64,000 nucleotides of DNA from Erythroxylum novogranatense (taxonomy: Eukaryota; Streptophyta; Magnoliopsida; Malpighiales; Erythroxylaceae). The notes under the pieces were generated by a model. The model made no database searches. It was not told the origin of the DNA and was given only the letters and a program-made list of their open reading frames with translations. This document shows, one piece after another, positions 21,929-32,929 of this stretch (the stretch's first letter is position 1; each line of letters begins with the position of its first letter). A program made the translations under genes and the position numbers. Where the stretch lies: contig CM057233.1 of NCBI GenBank assembly GCA_029891385.1, positions 26,582,150 through 26,646,149 of the forward strand. The letters are read 5' to 3'.

Positions 21929-22120
21929 TTAAGGATTCATGGCCCCTTTGGCATAAGAGATAGTGCAGGTCTTGACTTGAAACTTCAATTTATCTTTTGT
22001 CTTTAGTCTTTCCCAAGTAGCTACCCATAATATAAATATAAATGAGTGTGAAGGAATTATATCCGAGTCCCAAATTAGCTTAAAGCAAGGGAATGAAGTA
22101 GCGGACTCTAGAAATATCAC
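21929..22120 (-). pseudogene. LINE ORF2 C-terminal fragment (zf-RVT-like)
   Basis: The minus strand encodes FKLIWDSDIIPSHSF, FILWVATWERLKTKDKL and a Cys-bearing TCTISYAKGAM. The order and spacing resemble the zinc-binding reverse-transcriptase tail (family pattern KLIW..IP.HSF..WLA..RL.TKD.L.....TC..C). Only about 63 codons are open and one expected cysteine reads serine. No ORF1, RT core or poly(A) tail was seen next to it. Confidence 0.6.
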
Positions 22121-22129
22121 CTTATATGA

Positions 22130-22597
22130 GGTTAGCTAACTTGGGCTGTACTTCTTTTATCCAAAGCCCTCTACTAGTTTAGAAAGAAACCAAACTTAAG
22201 CATGTTCGTATTCTCTTCTCCTTTTACTAATCCTTTTCTTCTTGTTTACCGTTGACACTTTTATATAAAAATTTTCAATACTGCAAATATGTAAGTCATA
22301 TTTTGTAGTATAAAAGGTATTGTTTTTATGAGAATTGCTTATTTATCTAACAATTTGAATATACTTGTCCAAAGAAATATAAGATCAAATGAATTGAATA
22401 AAAAATTAGATAAAATTGAAATAACTAATAAAACAAAACAATTGAATAATTGAGGCCAAAGAATAAGAACAAAGATAATTAATAATGGAGATTAGGACCC
22501 CTTTATACTAAGCCACTCCATCACATTATTTTCAACACTAATACATCTGGATGATTACTTATAGGTTCAAATAGCAACAAAGCTTGTATCTTTAAGG
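22130..22597 (+). repeat. Duplicated F-box 3' flank
   Basis: Several stretches match flanks of other copies: about 22200-22440 resembles 26110-26330 (downstream of F-box copy 3), about 22465-22597 resembles 2730-2850 (downstream of copy 1), and 22130-22210 resembles 3800-3870. No F-box or PP2 coding sequence remains. Together with 6360-6495 it probably marks a gene copy destroyed by deletion and transposon insertion. Confidence 0.7.
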
Positions 22598-22753
22598 CCC
22601 ATTTGGTTCTCTTACATTTTTCATTGTTATTTTTAGTTTACATTTTACATTTTTTGTTTCTATTTTTTATATAAACAAATAAAAACTTGTTTGGTTGAGA
22701 TTTGTAATATAAAAACGAAAATAAAAATCATTTGGTTAAGATTTCTAATAAAC

Positions 22754-22850
<97 letters not shown>

Positions 22851-22878
22851 TATTAATTTTAATAAGTTATTCTTAATG

Positions 22879-22912
<34 letters not shown>

Positions 22913-23054
22913 TACTATTATTAATTTTAATAAGTTATTCTTAATAATAATAATAATATATATTATTATTATTATTATTAATTGTTAATAATAATATTAT
23001 TATTAATTATTGTTATAAAATTTCTACTTACTATTATTATTATTATTATTAAAC

Positions 23055-23095
<41 letters not shown>

Positions 23096-23632
23096 TAAAT
23101 TAATTAAATTAATTAAATAAATAATTAATATTAATATTAATTATTATTAATTATTGTTATAAATTTTCTACTTACTTTTTTATTATTAAACTTATTATTG
23201 TTATTATTATTAAGTTATTCTTATTCTTATTAATTTTATTATGATTAATTTTATTATTATTATTATTTATTGTTAATAATAATAATAATATTATTATTAT
23301 TATTAATTATTGTTATTAGTTTTCTACTTACTATTTTAATACTATTAATATTATTATTTTTATTATTAATTTTATTATACCAAATTAATTATCTTATTAT
23401 TATTAATTATTATTATTATTATTTCGAGATATAAACTAGGGTTATGTTGGTTTTTTGGTGAAGAAAACATGTTGTTAAAATTCAGAGAAATGATATTTTT
23501 TGGTTTCTGATAGCAACAGAATAAGACAAACACGTTTTACTTATCTGTTTTTTTCTTTATAAAAACAACAACAAAAAACGAAAAAAAAAAAAACAGAAAC
23601 AAGCAGCACTTTAGTTACCTTCAAACATGCAC
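22596..23632. mobile_element. MITE-like element expanded by TTA/AAT repeats
   Basis: The left end reads GGCCCATTTGGTTCTC. The right end, reverse-complemented, reads GGTGCATGTTTGAAGG, giving an imperfect inverted pair. It starts exactly where the F-box-flank homology stops (22597). Most of the interior is long TTA/ATT arrays. Confidence 0.5.
22753..22848. repeat. (TTA)n microsatellite
   Basis: About 30 consecutive TTA/ATT units. Further shorter arrays follow to 23425. The apparent Leu-rich and Ile-rich open frames over this tract are artefacts of the repeat. Confidence 0.95.
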
Positions 23633-23639
23633 CTACTCA

Positions 23640-24470
23640 CTAAGTTTATATACAAGCAATTAAAAAGTTATTCTAAGACTTCCGTGTACCAATTCTATAT
23701 ATTCATCCCAAAAAAAAAAAAGCTGATGAATTAATTAAATAAAGTGTGTGAAAATAAGTTTAAATTCCGCATCGCGTAATTAGTCCGCATGTGAATAAAA
23801 TTCCATGTAATGGAATAGCGAAAGTGAGAAAAGGAAATGTTAAGAATAAGATCCAGCACATGACCATCGAAAACAGCTACGACGTGGATTGCAATGCCAG
23901 CTATAAATTTGACGAGGATCGAGACCAAAAAGTTGTTTGGGAGATACTCTCTCTCAACTTTTAAGATTCTATATTGTTTTCTAACGTGTTCCTACTCTTT
24001 TTTTTATCCAAAAAGGTTAAATCCTCGTATCAAAAAGCTTCCGATATTTAGCCCGATGAAATAATTGGAAGGATGTAAATCAGATATTCAGTAGCTCGTT
24101 AAGGAAGAAGTGAACAACTTACAAGTCTACAAAAAATTCACCCTCAAAGCTCATAAGAAGTTCAAGAGTATTGTTCTCACATCGCAAACCGTGAGATTCA
24201 AACCTTACATTTTGTTGCAAATCTGCCCCCTCTAAAATTAACTAAGCGCGGGCAAGAAAAGCCTTTTCTCAATCGTCCCTTGTTAGTGTTCTACTGTCTC
24301 CAACTTTGAACCAAATAAGTAAACGCTCTAAATTGTCCCCTTCAAGACAACAGTCTTTGGACTTCGTTTATCTTTCTTACAAAACCCAAAATTCACAATG
24401 TCCAAGAAGCATAAACAGTAGTATATGATAGAATAGGATAGAAGGAATAGAGTAATAATAACATGTAGAA
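23640..24470. other. Intergenic DNA upstream of F-box copy 3
   Basis: I recognise no gene. A GGTTTGAATCT-like box on the minus strand near 24190 faintly resembles a pol III B box, but nothing around it supports a tRNA or SINE. Confidence 0.4.
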
Positions 24471-24775
24471 TCGAGTGGTTTATTTTGATTTTAAATTTTA
24501 AAAGGGAAAACAGAAATTGAAATGAGTAAAGAAAAAGGAAAAAGAAGAAGGTACGTTTTTCTGTATTAAAATTTCAAATATAGACCCAAGACTTAACCGC
24601 TAAGAAAGATAAAAGTAATATTGGTAGAAGAATCCTATCTCTCTATGTACAAATATAAGCAGACCCCCTCGCTCTCTCTGTCTCGCGCTCTGTTTCTTAC
24701 ACTGCATATTTCTATACAAGCATTGGACTTTGATACAATCCCTTCCTTAACAACAACAGATTCAGACTCTTACAA
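24470..24775 (+). promoter_or_regulatory. Promoter and leader of F-box copy 3
   Basis: This region is conserved at 32930-33235 upstream of the F-box pseudogene, including ATTGGTAGAAGAAT, an AAATATAAGC TATA-like box near 24650, a CT-rich GCTCTCTCTGTCTCGCGCTCTG tract and the CATTGGACTTTGATACAATCC leader. Conservation between two loci supports a functional 5' region, but no start site can be fixed. Confidence 0.5.
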
Positions 24776-26037
24776 ATGGGAAGCCGAGGGTTGGATTTGT
24801 TGGCGCTGCCCGAAGATTGCATAGCGAACGTTCTCTCCTTGTCGGGTCCTCGGGATACTTGCCGATTGTCGGTTATATCATCTCTGTTCAGGTCGGCGGC
24901 GGAATCCGATGCTGTTTGGCAGAAACATCTACCGCCGGATTATCGATCGATAATTGCTAGGTCCACTGATCCCTATATGCTCACACGCTTCTCTTCTTTG
25001 AAGGACCTCTATTTCAGCCTCTGTGACAACCCTATTCTCATCGACGACGCTAAGTTGGTAAATTCTCTCCTCTCTTATTGATATTTTTCCATGTTTCAGA
25101 TAATTATTTACCCCCTAATATTTATTTCTTTCATCTATAATTGTAACAAAAAATTTTTTTGGGTCCATTGTTGGACCTTCGTCTGTATTTATTTCGCGTC
25201 GTATGTTAGATGTGTATGCCCAGTAATGATTCATCCATTTTCTCCATGTCATTTGAATTTGAAGAGCTTTTCGTTGGACAAATCAACTGGGAAGAAATGT
25301 TACATGGTCTCTGCAAGGAACCTGGTGATTGTTTGGGGTGATACTCCTTGGTATTGGAAATGGACTTCTGAACCTGAATGCAGGTATATCTATCTTCCTT
25401 TAATATTGAGTAGATTGAAGGCGCAATTGTTCACCTTTTTCAGTAACTTGTATATATTGTTGAAATATACTATTGTTATTCTTCAAACAGATTTGGAGGA
25501 GTGGCTGAACTTGTTCAAGTATGTTGGCTGGAAATTCGTGGCAAAATTTGTGCTTCTTTGCTATCCCCAGCAACACTTTATTCAGCCTACCTGGTGTTTA
25601 AATCAGCTACTGAAACCTATGTATTTGACTATGGACCGTTAGAGGTTTCAATGGGACTTGCTGGAGCTGAAAGTCCCACGCGATCTGTTTATTTGGATGC
25701 AAGGAGAGGGCGGAGGCAGCGATACCAAACTGGACGAGGGAGGATTGGATTAGTAAGCCGGAAGTTTATGTCTGGAATGAAAATGCAAGCTCCAGTGCCT
25801 GTTGTAGAAAGTGATGGTGGAATGCAAATGCAAGCTCCAGGGCCTGTTGTAGAAAGTGATGGGCCTTATCCAAGAGAGAGGAAAGATGGGTGGCTTGAGA
25901 TTGAATTGGGTGAATTCTATAACAAGGAAGGTGAAGAAGGGGAAATTGAGATGAGTGTATTAGAAATTAAAGATGGTAACTGGAAAGGTGGACTTATTGT
26001 TCAAGGTATAGAGATTAGGCCTAAGGAGGGTAAATGA
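24776..26037 (+). CDS. F-box protein PP2-B family, copy 3 (3 exons, intact, with internal repeat)
   Basis: Exons 24776-25057, 25265-25383 and 25491-26037 join in frame into 315 residues with the same splice sites as copy 1. The F-box has LALPEDCIANVLSLSGP, RLSVISSLF and SDAVWQK. The PP2 domain has SFSLDKSTGKKCYM, IVWGDTPWYWKWTSEPE, VCWLEIRGKI, LSPATLYSAYLVF and YNKEGEEGEIEMSV. Between SRKFMSGM and RERKDGW lies a perfect in-frame 45-bp tandem duplication (25774-25818 and 25819-25863), giving two 15-residue units (GMKMQAPVPVVESDG, GMQMQAPGPVVESDG) absent from copy 1. It probably forms a surface loop in the lectin-like fold. The usual tryptophans of exon 2 are intact, so this is the better-preserved copy. 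The role inferred from the family is a substrate receptor of an SCF E3 ligase. Confidence 0.92.
25774..25863 (+). repeat. 45-bp in-frame tandem duplication in the PP2 domain
   Basis: Two adjacent 45-base units each begin GGAATG and contain ATGCAAGCTCCAG and GTTGTAGAAAGTGATGG. They differ at about three positions. Confidence 0.9.
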
Positions 26038-26039
26038 AT

Positions 26040-26890
26040 TAAATAATGGACAAAAAAGGGGGGAGTTGAGTGGCTAGAAGATTGACTTTTTTGAACTACT
26101 TGGATAAGTGACTTTAGTTTTATCTCCTCCTTTTACTAGTGCTTTCTTTCTTGTTTATTGATGACAGTCTTATATAAAAAAAATTTCAATACTGCGATTA
26201 TATAAATCGTATTTTATAGTATAAAAGATATCATTCCTGGGAATATTGATTAGTCACCTAATAACTTGAATACATTTTGTAATAAAAGTTGAATGAATTG
26301 AATTAAAATAAATTAGCTAAAATTGAAATAACTAACAAAACTAAACAATTGAAAATTAAAGCTAAGAATGAATTTAATCAATAATGAAAACTTAGGGTTA
26401 TTCTCTTATTGTTTTGTCTTCTTTTATCTTGTTAATTTAATTAGACTTGATCCTAACTATCTTAAGGTTTTGATTACCTCTCTTAGGATCGATCAAGTAA
26501 TCTCAGTTGAAATAGAAAACAATATAATTGCAACTTTTCAATTCACAAGATTATTTCTATCAAGTCATTTAGATTTGAAGCAATCCTAATGATAACTAAC
26601 TCACAATTAAAATCTTTCTTCAATTATTTATACATATGATATTTTTAGGTCAATTCGATTAATAACTTGTGCACGTTAACACAAATAACTTGATTCAATA
26701 TCTCGATTTATTATCATGTATAAGCTAACAAATATCATAAAGTATTAACATATATTGAATTTGATAAGAATAAAGTTTAACAAAATAGATTAAGAATAAT
26801 CCTTAATATGGATTTATAAATCCATAATCTTATTCAACATCCTACTAATCCAAATTAGCATCTAAGACAATGAAAATATAAAGGGAAAAT
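26040..26890. other. Intergenic DNA, F-box 3' flank then unassigned AT-rich sequence
   Basis: 26110-26330 is shared with 22200-22440. The remainder has no recognisable gene. Confidence 0.5.
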
Positions 26891-26892
26891 CT

Positions 26893-27064
26893 CAATGCAC
26901 AAGGCTTCCCGTTTTACGGGGGTTTGGAGGAGGGTAATCAATTGTACGCAACCTTTCCTTGACATTTTACAAAGAGGTTGTTTACGTTACTCAAACTTGT
27001 GACCTTCTAATGAAAAAAGAGTAATCTTACCGGTTGTTCTAAGGCTCGTCCTCTCAAGCCAAAT
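26893..27064 (-). mobile_element. Au-like SINE
   Basis: Successive blocks CAAGGCTTCCC, TTGGAGGAGGGTAATCAA, TGTACGCAACCTTTCCTTG, GAGGTTGTTTACG, ACTCAAACTTGTGACCTT, AGTAATCTTACCGGTTGT and AAGGCTCGTCCTC match the pattern of the plant Au SINE family. On the minus strand CAAGTTTGAGTAA (near 26989-26999) corresponds to the pol III B box. It is diverged and has no obvious TSD. Confidence 0.65.
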
Positions 27065-28830
27065 GAAAATATAAGAAGAGTAAAAAAAGAAAAAAAAACT
27101 TTACGTCTTGATCTAGAAATTTTGCATTTGATCTTAATGTCTCTAGTTTGATTTCTTTGATTATGATGTGCATCCTTCTTTTTGGAATTTTTTTTTTGCC
27201 TTCAACACTTTTTCGGTCTTTTAGGGTTCTTTATAGGATTTCCCTACTTAGTTTGGTTTCAAAAATAGCCTCGAAATGTCAAGAACACAAAAATTTTTGT
27301 GTTAGAAAAGCTGTGCTTGATCATGCATCTTGTCTTTGTTCTCTGTCACGATTGTGCATCTCATGTAACTGCTTCATGCATGATCATACATCTTCCTATT
27401 CTTCAAGCTTTTCTTCTATTTTTCTTGTTTTCACTCACTAACAAACACATCAAACAATTCTTAAAACGTATATTAAGGTCAAATCCTTATTCCAAAATAA
27501 TCAAATAATTAAAACACATAAAATACTAACAAGAACATAATTCTAATTCCTAAACACATGATTATCATCTAAGAAAACACATAAAGCATACTTAAACCTC
27601 TAAAAAACATATTATAATATACACCAATCAAAATCCTCACACTTAAATCTTTACTTGTCCCAAAAAAAAAAAAACTAAAACCACAAATAAACAAAACACC
27701 AAAACACACAATCATGTAACAATGCAATAACGATACAATGACATTAAATCTTATGGAATTAAGCTAACTTCAGACATTAACCTCTTAAAAAATTCCAACA
27801 TACTAACTTATTCCATTCAGATTTAATTTCTTTAATTTGAATATACATATCAATCAAAATATTGATGACTATTCATGCACCTATGATACTTCTAAGCATG
27901 CACTTATTATTATTAATCAATTAAAAAGGTAAACTACCACTAAGTAACTCTTCATGAAAATTCTTACTATTTTTAAAAGATTAGTAGGTTTTATTTTAGT
28001 GTAAGCACCATATTTTAATATTTTCTTTTACGATCACCTAGTCTTTTAATGCGAAAGCAAATACTTTATTATAAATGTCGCCCAGTTACTCAACTAAGTT
28101 ACATTTTTTATTTAGCTCTATCGTAGTGTCATTCTAGTCTTTTGACACAAAGACAAACTTTTTATCATGAACGCCTTCGGTTACTTAGCTATACAACAAC
28201 TGTGAATTAGCTACCATCTCTATTCTTAACCTAATTTTCTTAAAAAGGATTATTTAACCAGTTTTTTTTTATATGTTTCTTAGCTTACCTCATTTCTTCT
28301 TAGCCAGTCAATCTTATGAAAGGTTACTAATAATGCCTACCAATTTAAATGAATTTAATTGTAAATGTATGCAAACAAGAGTCATAAAGTGAAAGAATAG
28401 GTGTCATATTAAATATTAACTTAATATTTAAAAGTATAAGAATCAAGTATTAAAAATGTGTATATATTAATTGAAGAATGTAGACTTATATATATTCATT
28501 ATTGATCTCATAAATTATATAGGAATAAAAAATATGCAATTATAGTTAAACAAATTATATAAAATTTAATATTGTTAAAATTTTAGATTCTCAATAACTA
28601 AAACTATAAAGTCTAACCTTATAATAAATGCTGATAACGCTATAGATTTCTAACCAAAAAATTAAAATATATTAGCAAAAAATAAATGTGTATTTCTTTT
28701 CTCACTTAATATTGTGTTCTTCTATATATAAACTTTTACCCTACCATTTACTTATTTTTCCAAGTCTTCTTTCTCCATTCAGAACCTCTTATCCTACCAT
28801 TTATTGTCGAAGTGACGAACTCGACTAGTC
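27065..28830. other. Intergenic AT-rich DNA with a diverged internal duplication
   Basis: No gene is evident. 28038-28102 and 28134-28197 are alignable (both start CTAGTCTTTT, then AAAG.CAAA..TTTAT.AT.AA.G, a GCC and GTTACT) and look like two old tandem units about 96 bp apart. The composition suggests an untranslated part of an old retroelement, but I cannot name it. Confidence 0.4.
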
Positions 28831-28831
28831 G

Positions 28832-29321
28832 GCCTGTTTGGTTCACGGAATAGAATAGATAAGGAATAGAATAGTTATTCTTTGGAATAGAAAAGATGAA
28901 AAATAGAATAGAATGAGTATTACTTTGTTTGGTTCAAGGACTGGAATAGAAAATAATTTCTATTCCATTGTTTGATTTGAAAATATAAATTTGAAATATG
29001 AAAGAAATAACTAACAAAAGACCAAAATATCCTTATCTTTATTATTCTTATTATTGTTATTGTTGTTGTTGTTATAATTATAATTATAATTATAATTATT
29101 ATTGTTAACTTTATTATTCTTATTATTATTACTTATTACTTATTATTATTAATTTTCTACTTATTATTAATTTTATTCTTATTTTTATTATTAAAATCCT
29201 TATTATGATTAATTTTCTTCTTCTTTTATTTATTTATTTATTATTATTATTATACAAAAGTAATTTTCTCTTCTTCTTCTTCTTCTTCTTCTTATTCTTC
29301 TTCTTCTTCTTCTTCTTCTTC

Positions 29322-29352
<31 letters not shown>

Positions 29353-29705
29353 ACAAAATTAATTTTCTTCTTCTTATTATTATTATTAGTAACTTTATTA
29401 TTCTTATTATTATTATACATTTTCTACTTATTCTTATTCTTATTATTATTAACTTTATTTTATTTTTATTATACAAAATTAATTATGTTATTATTATTAT
29501 GAACTTTATTATTCTTATTCTTATTATTGATTATTTTTATTTATTTATTAATTATTATTATTATAAATTTTCTAATTATTATTCTTATTATTGTTAATTA
29601 TTCTTATTATTATTAATTAGTATTATAAATTTTCTATTTATTATTATTAATTTGATCTTCTTATTATTATTAATATTAAATTCCTTATTATTATTATTTT
29701 CTTGT
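28832..29705. mobile_element. MITE-related 5' end with expanded TTA/TTC arrays
   Basis: GGCCTGTTTGGTTCACGG followed by AATAGAATAGATAAGGAATAG matches the left end of the MITE at 5715. The AAATAACTAACAAAAGACC stretch near 29003 is also shared (about 5890). The interior has expanded into TTA, CTT and TTC arrays, including a TTC run at about 29269-29322. A matching opposite end may be the one at 32625-32668. Confidence 0.55.
29269..29322. repeat. (TTC)n microsatellite
   Basis: TTC units with one TTA interruption. The Phe-rich open frame here is an artefact. Confidence 0.9.
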
Positions 29706-29802
29706 TTCTATATTTTCAATATAAATTGGCCATTTTTCTTAACCTACTAAGCATGCATTTAAAGATAATTTCAGCTGATGGAGTGATGATATCAATCCCA
29801 GC

Positions 29803-30728
29803 TTATCTCCAAGAAAAATTTAAGATCACAACAACATCAAAAGTGTAGTAAGATTCCGAATAAACTTCCCATATTGCATGTTCAACACAATTACAAATAG
29901 CCATCAACGTCAAATTGGTGCCCTCTATCATAAAAGTTGTTACAAAAAGCAATGAATGTTCAGAAGTAGCTAAACAAGGATGCAAGAACTCAAGACCATT
30001 TTCACGTGCTACTTCAGCAATGGCTTTTACTCGTCCATGATTCGGGTATCCACCTCGATCAAAGGCAACTTTACTAATTCCTGTCTCCAAACAGCATTTT
30101 GCAATGGGTTCACCAACCCTCTTAGCTACATCCTAATGTGAAAAATGATGCATTCAGAACATAAACATAAGCAGAAATCAGATGAGTAGGTGAGCAAAGG
30201 AACAAAGAAATGAACATTAATGAGAATGTCCAATCAGATGCAGAAGACAGTTAAACCTAAGCTAAGAGTTACCCGACTAAAGTTTCCGACAAAGCTCATG
30301 CCATTGAAAGAAAATGATCAATTAACTAGTTGGCTAACAAAATATGCAGATGCAGTAGACATTTCAGACAGTAAACACATTGGCCTAGTACTGGCCCAAG
30401 CAATCCCTTTGTTGCTTTTGCAAGTTTACCAGGGTTGGACCAGCACTGTAGTCAAACTCTTCTGAGAGAGGCTTCTGCATTGTAGAAGTTGAAGCAAGAG
30501 TGTGCATCTTTGTATCATCAATCACCTGGACATAAAGATGCTTGTTGGAGCGGAAGATACTTAACCTTGGCCTATCTGGAATGCCTTCAACCTAAACGAA
30601 TTATAATCTTCAGAAATGGTTAATCTGTGTTTATGTCAAGTTGAAATCATCAGTTTAGATGAAGTGATGACATTACACAAATATTTACCAACCCTCAAGG
30701 CAAAGAAAGAAGAAAAGCACTCCAACAT
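29803..30728 (-). CDS. Ribosomal protein L18 (bacterial/organelle type, uL18) gene, short N-terminus
   Basis: Minus-strand exons 30728-30693, 30591-30430 and 30132-29803 join in phase with GT/AG sites. Exon 2 gives [40 protein letters not shown] and [11 protein letters not shown]. Exon 3 gives [40 protein letters not shown] and VARENGLEF. This is the full conserved L18p domain that binds 5S rRNA in bacterial-type ribosomes. The proposed first exon ([12 protein letters not shown]) is an inference from phase and splice sites. No classical chloroplast transit peptide or TRREDRTARH-like segment was found. After GLEF, where the family normally stops, the frame runs on about 60 codons to 29803, probably a lost stop or an unspliced tail. 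A leader exon may lie near 31254-31327. Total is about 176 codons. Confidence 0.7.
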
Positions 30729-31514
30729 AGCAAGCGTTGGATGTCACTGCATTAATTAGATGCATAGTAATTAAATCTTTTCCACAGTGGTCTTGTAACT
30801 TGAAAATACTGACATAAGAAGCCTGACGCTGTCAAATTTTTTCAGAGATTATGAGCACAACTCTAAACTAACTTTTATCATCTACATATGGCTCAAAATT
30901 CTCACATGGGTAGTTTGAGACCAAAATTAAGCTATCTCTAGACATATGTATCTCCTAATTGAGGCCTTCAACAGTTAGAAATGTCTCCCGATCTTCCCAA
31001 GTACAACAGTCAACACTGGAACAATAAATCACATAAAACAAATCTTCCCATGTAACCAGGACCGCAAACAACAGAAAAGGGAAAAATTTCCATCTTCAAC
31101 CTAGTCAGATGCAACCCAGATAAACTGAAGACACATATCTACGTAAAGTCATATAATCACCAAATTCAAGCATCCGAAATCTAAGAAAATCACCAATCAC
31201 AAGGACAAAGAGTCACAATCTGAAATGAAGCAATTCTAATGGCAATCCATACCTAAACAACGTAAAGAAGAAACGCCTAGGACGCTTCCACCAAAGGGAG
31301 CAACCGAATTTAATAGTCTAGCCTCCTGCAATCACAATCCCAAAAATCAAAATTCCATACGCGATTATTCATCAAGATAAAAAAAAACCCAGAAAAATAG
31401 ACAAAGATATTACCCAGAAAAAAGGAACGGACTTCTTGTGGAGTTAAAATTGAAGGTGGGTCAAATTAACTCAGAACAAGAAATCAAGAGAAAGGAAGAA
31501 GAGGGTTGTTAAGT

Positions 31515-31532
31515 ACGTATATATATAGAAAT
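31515..31532 (-). promoter_or_regulatory. TATA box of the L18-like gene
   Basis: The minus strand reads CTATATATATACGTAC about 790 bases upstream of the proposed start codon and upstream of a possible leader exon (31254-31327, bounded by GCAG and GTATGG). Position fits a promoter, but it is untested. Confidence 0.4.
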
Positions 31533-31732
31533 TGGGTATCACTTATACACGGGGATGTCTGTGGAATAAGAAGATGAAGTATTTTGTTGTGTAAGAATTC
31601 TCACTTACCTAGAATCTGGAAATGGTAGATCTGGAATCACGAATTGGAGAAGAGAACAGCGTACGTTGAAGAAGTGGAAGATTTCGGAGGCTTGAACATG
31701 AGAGGATAAGAGGAGGCTCCGATGATGTTTCA

Positions 31733-32355
31733 GCCTTTGTTTGGATCAATGGAAAGCAAGAGAAAAGAAAGGAAGAGTTTGGACAAAAATTTGTAAAGGG
31801 GAAGTAAGAGAAAAAAAGGGAATAGGAGAGAAATTAGATTGAAATACATTCCCATCAAATTAGCGGGAAAGGAGGAAAAATTAGAGAGAAGACAAATAAA
31901 GGCTAAGTAAATTACCATTATGTCTTTGTTTTATAAGTAACTTGTTTTATTTTAATTAACAATGAGAAGTTGACATAACACAACTCATTTTATTTTCTAT
32001 ATCCATATTTATTAACTATGTGAAGCATCGTTGGCTTTATTATTAATTTTCTATAGAATTTATTATAGATATTAAATAATATGATTAAATCTCATATTAT
32101 TATTAATTTATTCTTTATAATAATAAGAAAAATATGCTTATTTATGCTAATATCTTATAATCGGTTTTAATTTATAAATTACTTGAATTATTATTATCAA
32201 TTATATTATAATAAATAATAAAGGTCATATAGGTCTCAATTATATTTAATTTATAGATGTATTAATCAAGGGCATAAAGGTCTCAAAATATTCTTTTGTC
32301 TGATATAAGTTTCAATTCCCTCCTATGTGCAAATAAGGAATCCAAACAAGGGAAA
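31733..32355. mobile_element. MITE with CCTTTGTTTGGAT inverted ends
   Basis: The left end is CCTTTGTTTGGATCAATGG. The right end, reverse-complemented, is CCCTTGTTTGGATTCC. The body is AT-rich and has no ORF. A partial copy of the right end (TGCAAATAAGGACCC) follows at about 32424. Confidence 0.55.
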
Positions 32356-32624
32356 AGAAATCTCATTTCTCTTCTATTCTTTTCCCCTCTTTTCTCCTCA
32401 ATATTTTCTTTCCTTTTCCTTGTGCAAATAAGGACCCAAAGAAAAGCTCAATGTCAAAGAAGGAGAGGAACTTTCAAAGTTGTCTGTAACAAGAAAAGCT
32501 ATTCTTCGATTAGCTAAAGATGGGTTGGGGTCGGGTCGGGTTTGGGTTTTGGTATTCTTCAAATTTGAAGAATAATTGTTACCCAAGTTTACTTATTCCT
32601 GTCTCTGTTTTTAACCACACACAA

Positions 32625-32668
32625 GTTTAGGAATAGAATGGCTATTCCATTCTACCAAACACCCCGTA
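32625..32668. repeat. MITE-type terminal sequence
   Basis: GGAATAGAATGGCTATTCC followed by ACCAAACACCCC is the reverse-complement counterpart of the GGCCTGTTTGGTTCACGG end at 28832, so the two could be ends of one 3.8-kb unit or two separate decayed MITEs. Confidence 0.5.
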
Positions 32669-32929
32669 GCATTCATATTATTGCCTACTGGCTTTATATT
32701 TATATAATTCATTTACATATATTTTTATAACTAATATATTTTATAAAATTAATTTATTATAATTCAAATATTTAACATTAATTTGATTTTACCAAATTAG
32801 TTATTTATTTTAATTTAATTACTCAAATTTTAATTTTATTTTTTATCAATTAAGAAATAGAATTAATGCACATCACATGCGAAGGATATGGAAAGACTAA
32901 CTTTTGTGGAAATAAAATTAAAATTGAAT

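Noticed and set aside
22691..22944. Poly-Leu and poly-Ile open frames
   Set aside because: They are direct translations of the (TTA)n array and have no start context or domain.
24180..24230. Possible tRNA or SINE B box
   Set aside because: Only one GGTTTGAATCT-like box. No A box, cloverleaf or SINE body was found.
29205..29597. Phe/Leu/Ile-rich 130-codon frame and its antisense Lys/Asn-rich frame
   Set aside because: Simple TTA and TTC repeats translated in frame.
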